From Acipenser ruthenus (taxonomy: Eukaryota > Chordata > Actinopteri > Acipenseriformes > Acipenseridae), in contig NC_081198.1 of NCBI RefSeq assembly GCF_902713425.1, positions 20,753,188 through 20,817,187 of the forward strand: DNA of 64,000 bases, in the 5' to 3' direction. Under the pieces are notes generated by a model that ran no database searches, had not been told where the DNA came from, and was given only the letters and a program-made list of their open reading frames with translations. This document shows positions 59,882-64,000 of the stretch, piece by piece (position 1 is the stretch's first letter; the number at the start of each line of letters is the position of its first letter). The position numbers and the translations under genes are program-made.

Positions 59882-62800
59882 CTATGATTGGGAGGTCGGG
59901 ACACTCTTCCTACTCTTAGCTCTACGCTTGCTTCGAGGGGGCTTGGGCTTATTTGCAACTCCCATCACCCCTGAGAAGGTACTCACTGCTGCCTCGTCCA
60001 AGAAGGCACCGTCATTGTATGCACAGTACGTGGAATTGTTTGGGCTATTCAACTCCCCACAAGGTAAGTCTGGTGGAACTTGCTCAGGGCCCCTCGGAAC
60101 GTGTGGGTCAGCTTTGTCCTGGGGGGGGTTATGACAGACAGCATTCTTTGGCTGTTACCGTCTGTTGAATTGGAGCTGTTAGCAGACTTCTGGCTTACCG
60201 CGTCCAGGGGTATTCCCATGTCCTCCAGTGCTGTATCTAGGAGGACCTCTAGGGGGCCCCTGGTTTTGCCCATACAAGGGAGGGGGTCAAGGATGCTTTG
60301 AAGGGAGGCCCTTCGCTTGAAGAGGGTCATTGCTACCGAGGTACTGCTGGTCAGGGAAGGTGTTGACCCCGACCTCTCCCTCGGTGCATTAGTGAACACC
60401 TCTTCTGCGAGGTGTGCTAGGGTTTGTGCCAATGACTGGGAAGGCTGGCTGGGGATGCCCTGGCTGGCTGCTACCTGCCCACTAGGCGGCAGTGTAGCCG
60501 TCCCACTCGCCTCCGTCTCTGCCTGCGAGGGCAAGACTGGGGACTTTGTGTGGACATTAGCTGGTTTTGGATCTATGGGGGCCACCTGCAACTTGCTGTC
60601 TTTGATCTTGATCTTCTTTCTTTTCCCCCCCTCGTCTCTACCCTTTCTTTTCCCCACCCTCTGCTGGTTCTTCACTCCCTTCCCCTCCTTCTCACTCTCA
60701 CTTTCACTGTCGCTTTCGCTTTCCTCCCCCACGGACTCAATCCTTATGGCATCATAACGAGAGCCGAGGGGGAGTGCTGGCGCTTGTCACGGCTGACCCC
60801 GAACCAGTTATTATGTGTAGTAAGAAATTGGATTCCTTTGCATGGAGAATTTCAGTGGCTAGAGTTCACGGCTCCTCGATTGATTCAGATTCAGTTGTAT
60901 TAAGTCTGCCCACTAATAATGTAGAGCAAAATAGGTATTGTGGTGTTTGCAGAGCCGACCCGAGCTGAACCCAAGACAGAAGTGGAGTCCTGCTGGGAAC
61001 GAGCTGAAACATTGGACATGGACTAGACGATTTAAAAATGAAATGTATTAATGAGATGATATGTGCTGTAACCATTTGTAATGTTTGAATAATCTTTAGT
61101 CTGTAACAAATACTGTAAAGTACTCTCTCTGTAAGACCGTATAACAGAATCTGGTACAACTTGATACACTGGCCGGCCTTGAGCAGTCTCTTATTAAAAT
61201 TGGCACGATTCCCAGAATTTAGTGCTGAAATCTCTGTTAAGACTTTTCAGCTTGACTACAGAATAATGCTGTACTAATAGATGTATGTTAATATGCTTGT
61301 TTTAAATGGTATAGATTGCTGTGGTAACATATAATCATAGGTAGTGATAATTATTGTTAGTATGAAATACTATGAACAATTTTTATGTATAAGATCATAT
61401 GATTCACTTTGCTTAATATGATAGCATACCTGAAGCTGTTTTCTATCAAGATGAGCATAGTTAAAAACGGAGTCCTAATTCAATGAAAAGAATTACTGTG
61501 TGCTTACATTCAAGAATTATAACTTCTGAATATAAAGGGAAAAGGAGTTAGGAGTATTCTTAAGGGAAAGAAAAAAACAGAAAAGGATTAAAAGACCTCG
61601 CTTTGAGTAGGTTTCTGTTTGTAATTCAGTTTTAAAATAAGTAGGTGAGTAAGAACAACCTAGAGTAAAAGCAGACTATAACTTAAGACAAATAAGCATT
61701 GTCAGAAGATACACCACAAATAGAGAGCAGAAAAATTGAATAAAATCCTATTGTAATATTGCGGATATACTGCTGCTAGCAGAAAGTAATAAGGTTAGCA
61801 GCCATACGCTATAAGAAGTAATGTACTAGTTTGACTCTGAAGTTAAAAGACGCAGCATAGAAAGATGTTGTGTTTAAAATACAAAATAAAAGGATTGAAT
61901 AAATAATGAAGAATAAAAGCAGGAGATTTTAGGAGAGTAAACTCTATGTGACCTGTCTTCTTGAGCTCTCTATCAGCCTGCCCTTGGAGAAATTAATATT
62001 AGCTGCTGGAAGGCCTCTTTGGTGGGAAGAAGCCGGAATTTTTTTATCAGAAGGCTTATAGTATCAGGCCGGACTGCAAAAATAGGGAGTTAGAACGGAT
62101 GGTCTTAGCACCTAAGATAGTTAGTTGCCGGGCGGAACAAGCACGTAAGATACAGGTGTAAGGAAAGTTCTAGGGAACATTAATCACTATTAAACTTGGC
62201 AAGAAAAGAGGTGTCTTCAGCAAGCTGGTTTTAGCCAGTATGTGTATAGCTGAAACATACAGGGTCATCTGAGTGTCAATTAAGTTCAAGCTACCAGGGG
62301 CCCATAGGAGAAAACATTACAGCTTTACAGCTCAGTAAAATAGTTAGGTTTTCCATAAGGAGAAAACTCTACATTAAAAAGATATAAGATGGAAGTTCCC
62401 TATAATACCTGCTAAACACACACCTGTAAGGAAAGAAGGAAATTAATTTGAGAGTGAGATGACATGAGGGAATATATTTTTGAAAGCCAAGTTCATGTAA
62501 TCAATTATAATCATTATAACTATAACTGCTATATTATGATATAACTATTGGTGTTACATATATTCAAACACCACTCTTTTTATAATGCACCCATATTAAG
62601 TAGTGAATCAAGTTTGCAGGGATTTTGTGAACTCTGCTTCACCTAACTTTTCAGATGAAGGAGGGGGGCCAAGAATGAGTGGATGAGAACATGGGCTAGT
62701 GTTGATTTGTTGGCATATGACTTTAATTGAGTCTGAGGAGTTGGTTGAATTCTTTAGAGATTACTGTTTGCCAAGAGATAAGGAGTGTCCATATAGATTG

Positions 62801-64000
62801 ATGACTGGATCTAATTGGGGCTTCCCATTGCTTTCAATGGGACGAAAATTGTATAAAAACCCTGGGCCGATCACACTGAGACCACCACACTCAAGCTTGG
62901 CAGAGCCACGTGGTCCATCCTTTGCAGATCTCTACAGAACAGTCCTTCTCTTTTGTTCACGCTACTCTTCCTTATAATAGGAGGTAAGCATATTAATGGT
63001 ATTATTGTATCTCGCGTTTATTGGTTATATTGCTATGAGGTTTTGAAACAATGTTTTAGTATTAAGAGTGTTATATTGAATGTGCTAAAACATAGCAGTG
63101 GGTGCTTGTAGGCTTTGTGCTTAACCAGCCTGAGGGCTGCACTGAATACATATAATTGTATTATGTTATTGAAGTACTAAATGCTGAAGCTTGTAATCAA
63201 CTTAGCATTGCTAATTATTGTTACATGTTTTCGGGTCTTGGTAGTATGCGCAAACTACTAAACCAATATTAAAGGCATTTTAATAAAACGAAGGAGCGCT
63301 GATGTTGCTCTGATTCGTAAAACTTTGAATAAATGAGTCTGAGTGATTTTCTTGATTAAATAAAAAGGTTTTAAGGACACACCGCTCGTCCAGTGCTCGA
63401 ACATAAACCACTAGGAGTTTTAAACATCTCTGTCCTCCTTAACGTCTCCCCTGAGTTAAGAGTGTGTGCAGAGCGAATAATATAATAAAAGAGAACGTGA
63501 AAAGTGAAAACGTGACACACTGAGAGGGCCCTACTCAGGGGGGGGCGCTGCTGGGTCCGGGCTCCCTCCCTGCCTCGTGTTCTGTATCAGAGGAGCTACT
63601 GGAGGAGCTAGTGGAGTAGCTGTTGTACTCTCTCTCTGGGCTGGGGGAAGGGGTCCTCGTAAAACGGGACATGTCTCGGGGGCGGGGGGGTGAGGGGGGT
63701 GCTGGTGATGATGGTGGTGCTGGAGTCTGGGTTTTGGATACTGTTGGTGGTGATGTGGACTGATCTTTGTTACTTGCTCCCTCTTCCTGCTCAGGCCTAG
63801 GCTTGTTCGTATTTGCCTTGCTGGCTCTGGCCATGTTGGCATAGGAAGAGGGGCAGTCCTTAAACAGGTGCCCCTTCTTTCCACACAAATTGCACTGCCT
63901 CTCTTCTCTGCAGTGGCTGGTCTCGTGGGGGGCGCCGCAGTTCCTGCACTTGACTACAGTACATGCGGCCGCCAGGTGTCCTAATTCCCCACATTTCCTG
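59882..64000 (-). pseudogene. LINE ORF1 gag-like protein, split by a solo LTR (A4, partial)
   Basis: C-terminal part 59882-60784 and knuckle region 63522-64000 around the LTR; the N-terminal part lies beyond the window. Same G-run lengths and LTR site as A3, showing descent of both from one LTR-bearing copy. Confidence 0.9.
60785..63517 (+). mobile_element. Solo LTR inserted in A4 ORF1 (duplicate of 51290-54026)
   Basis: 2733 bp, nearly identical to the LTR in A3, same site and orientation; flanking bases CGCT on the left and CACT on the right. TATA box near 62852, AATAAA near 63282. A copy made with its host element, not a second insertion. Confidence 0.78.

Larger units (their letters stand above)
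55800..64000 (-). mobile_element. Keno-like LINE family A, copy A4, carrying the same solo LTR (runs off window)
   Basis: Joined head to tail to A3. 3'UTR 55800-56432 (stem-loop 56326-56362), ORF2 open, ORF1 split by the LTR at 60785-63517 at the same site as in A3. The 5' end is off-window, so the number of tandem copies is unknown. Period A3 to A4 about 9.51 kb. Confidence 0.92.

Overview
The window is a stretch of a tandem U2 snRNA gene array that has been heavily colonised by site-specific non-LTR retrotransposons (LINEs). It is animal nuclear DNA. The U2 sequence is vertebrate-like: canonical 5' half, branch-point recognition GUAGUA, and a 3' box downstream. The LINEs look like the Keno lineage of the Tx1 clade, known from fish and known to target U2. 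A fish or another non-mammalian vertebrate is the best guess; the exact host cannot be read from the sequence.

All U2 genes lie on the minus strand in units of about 0.77-0.79 kb. Each unit holds a TATA-less snRNA promoter (candidate PSE at -45 to -64, weaker DSE candidates at -206 to -256), a 189-nt U2 gene, a 3' box 10 bp downstream, and a GAAA/GA microsatellite. There are 15 U2 loci: 8 full length and 7 split by LINEs. Every LINE is in the same orientation as U2, so the U2 promoter faces into it.

Layout: 1-617, 5' end of element E1; 618-2107, U2 units; 2108-15416, elements A1 and A2 joined head to tail inside one U2 gene; 15417-17752, U2 units; 17753-23302, B1; 24086-29379, C1; 29380-31740, U2 units; 31741-37068, C2 (near-identical to C1); 37845-43187, D1; 43188-46285, U2 units; 46286-64000, A3 and A4 joined head to tail. 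A3 and A4 both carry the same 2.7-kb solo LTR at the same site in ORF1. The letters are local names for five distinct lineages.

Each LINE has ORF1, a gag-like protein with an N-terminal domain and CCHC knuckles, and ORF2, with an AP endonuclease, a reverse transcriptase with YMDD and a C-terminal CCHC motif. The ORFs are coupled by short overlaps or a 5-nt gap. A2 and B1 have both ORFs open and A4 has an open ORF2; the rest carry one or a few breaks. Families B-E sit at U2 nucleotide 34-38/39. Family A sits further in, at about 55-77.

The most interesting signals are in the 5' leaders. The U2 5' fragment that precedes families B-E can fold with element sequence into a nested structure, and in E1 the fragment and the element change together. 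This suggests that the U2 head travels with the element. Families B, C and D also share a leader hairpin that contains a 5' splice-site motif, and 35 nt of it are identical between families B and C despite very different ORFs.
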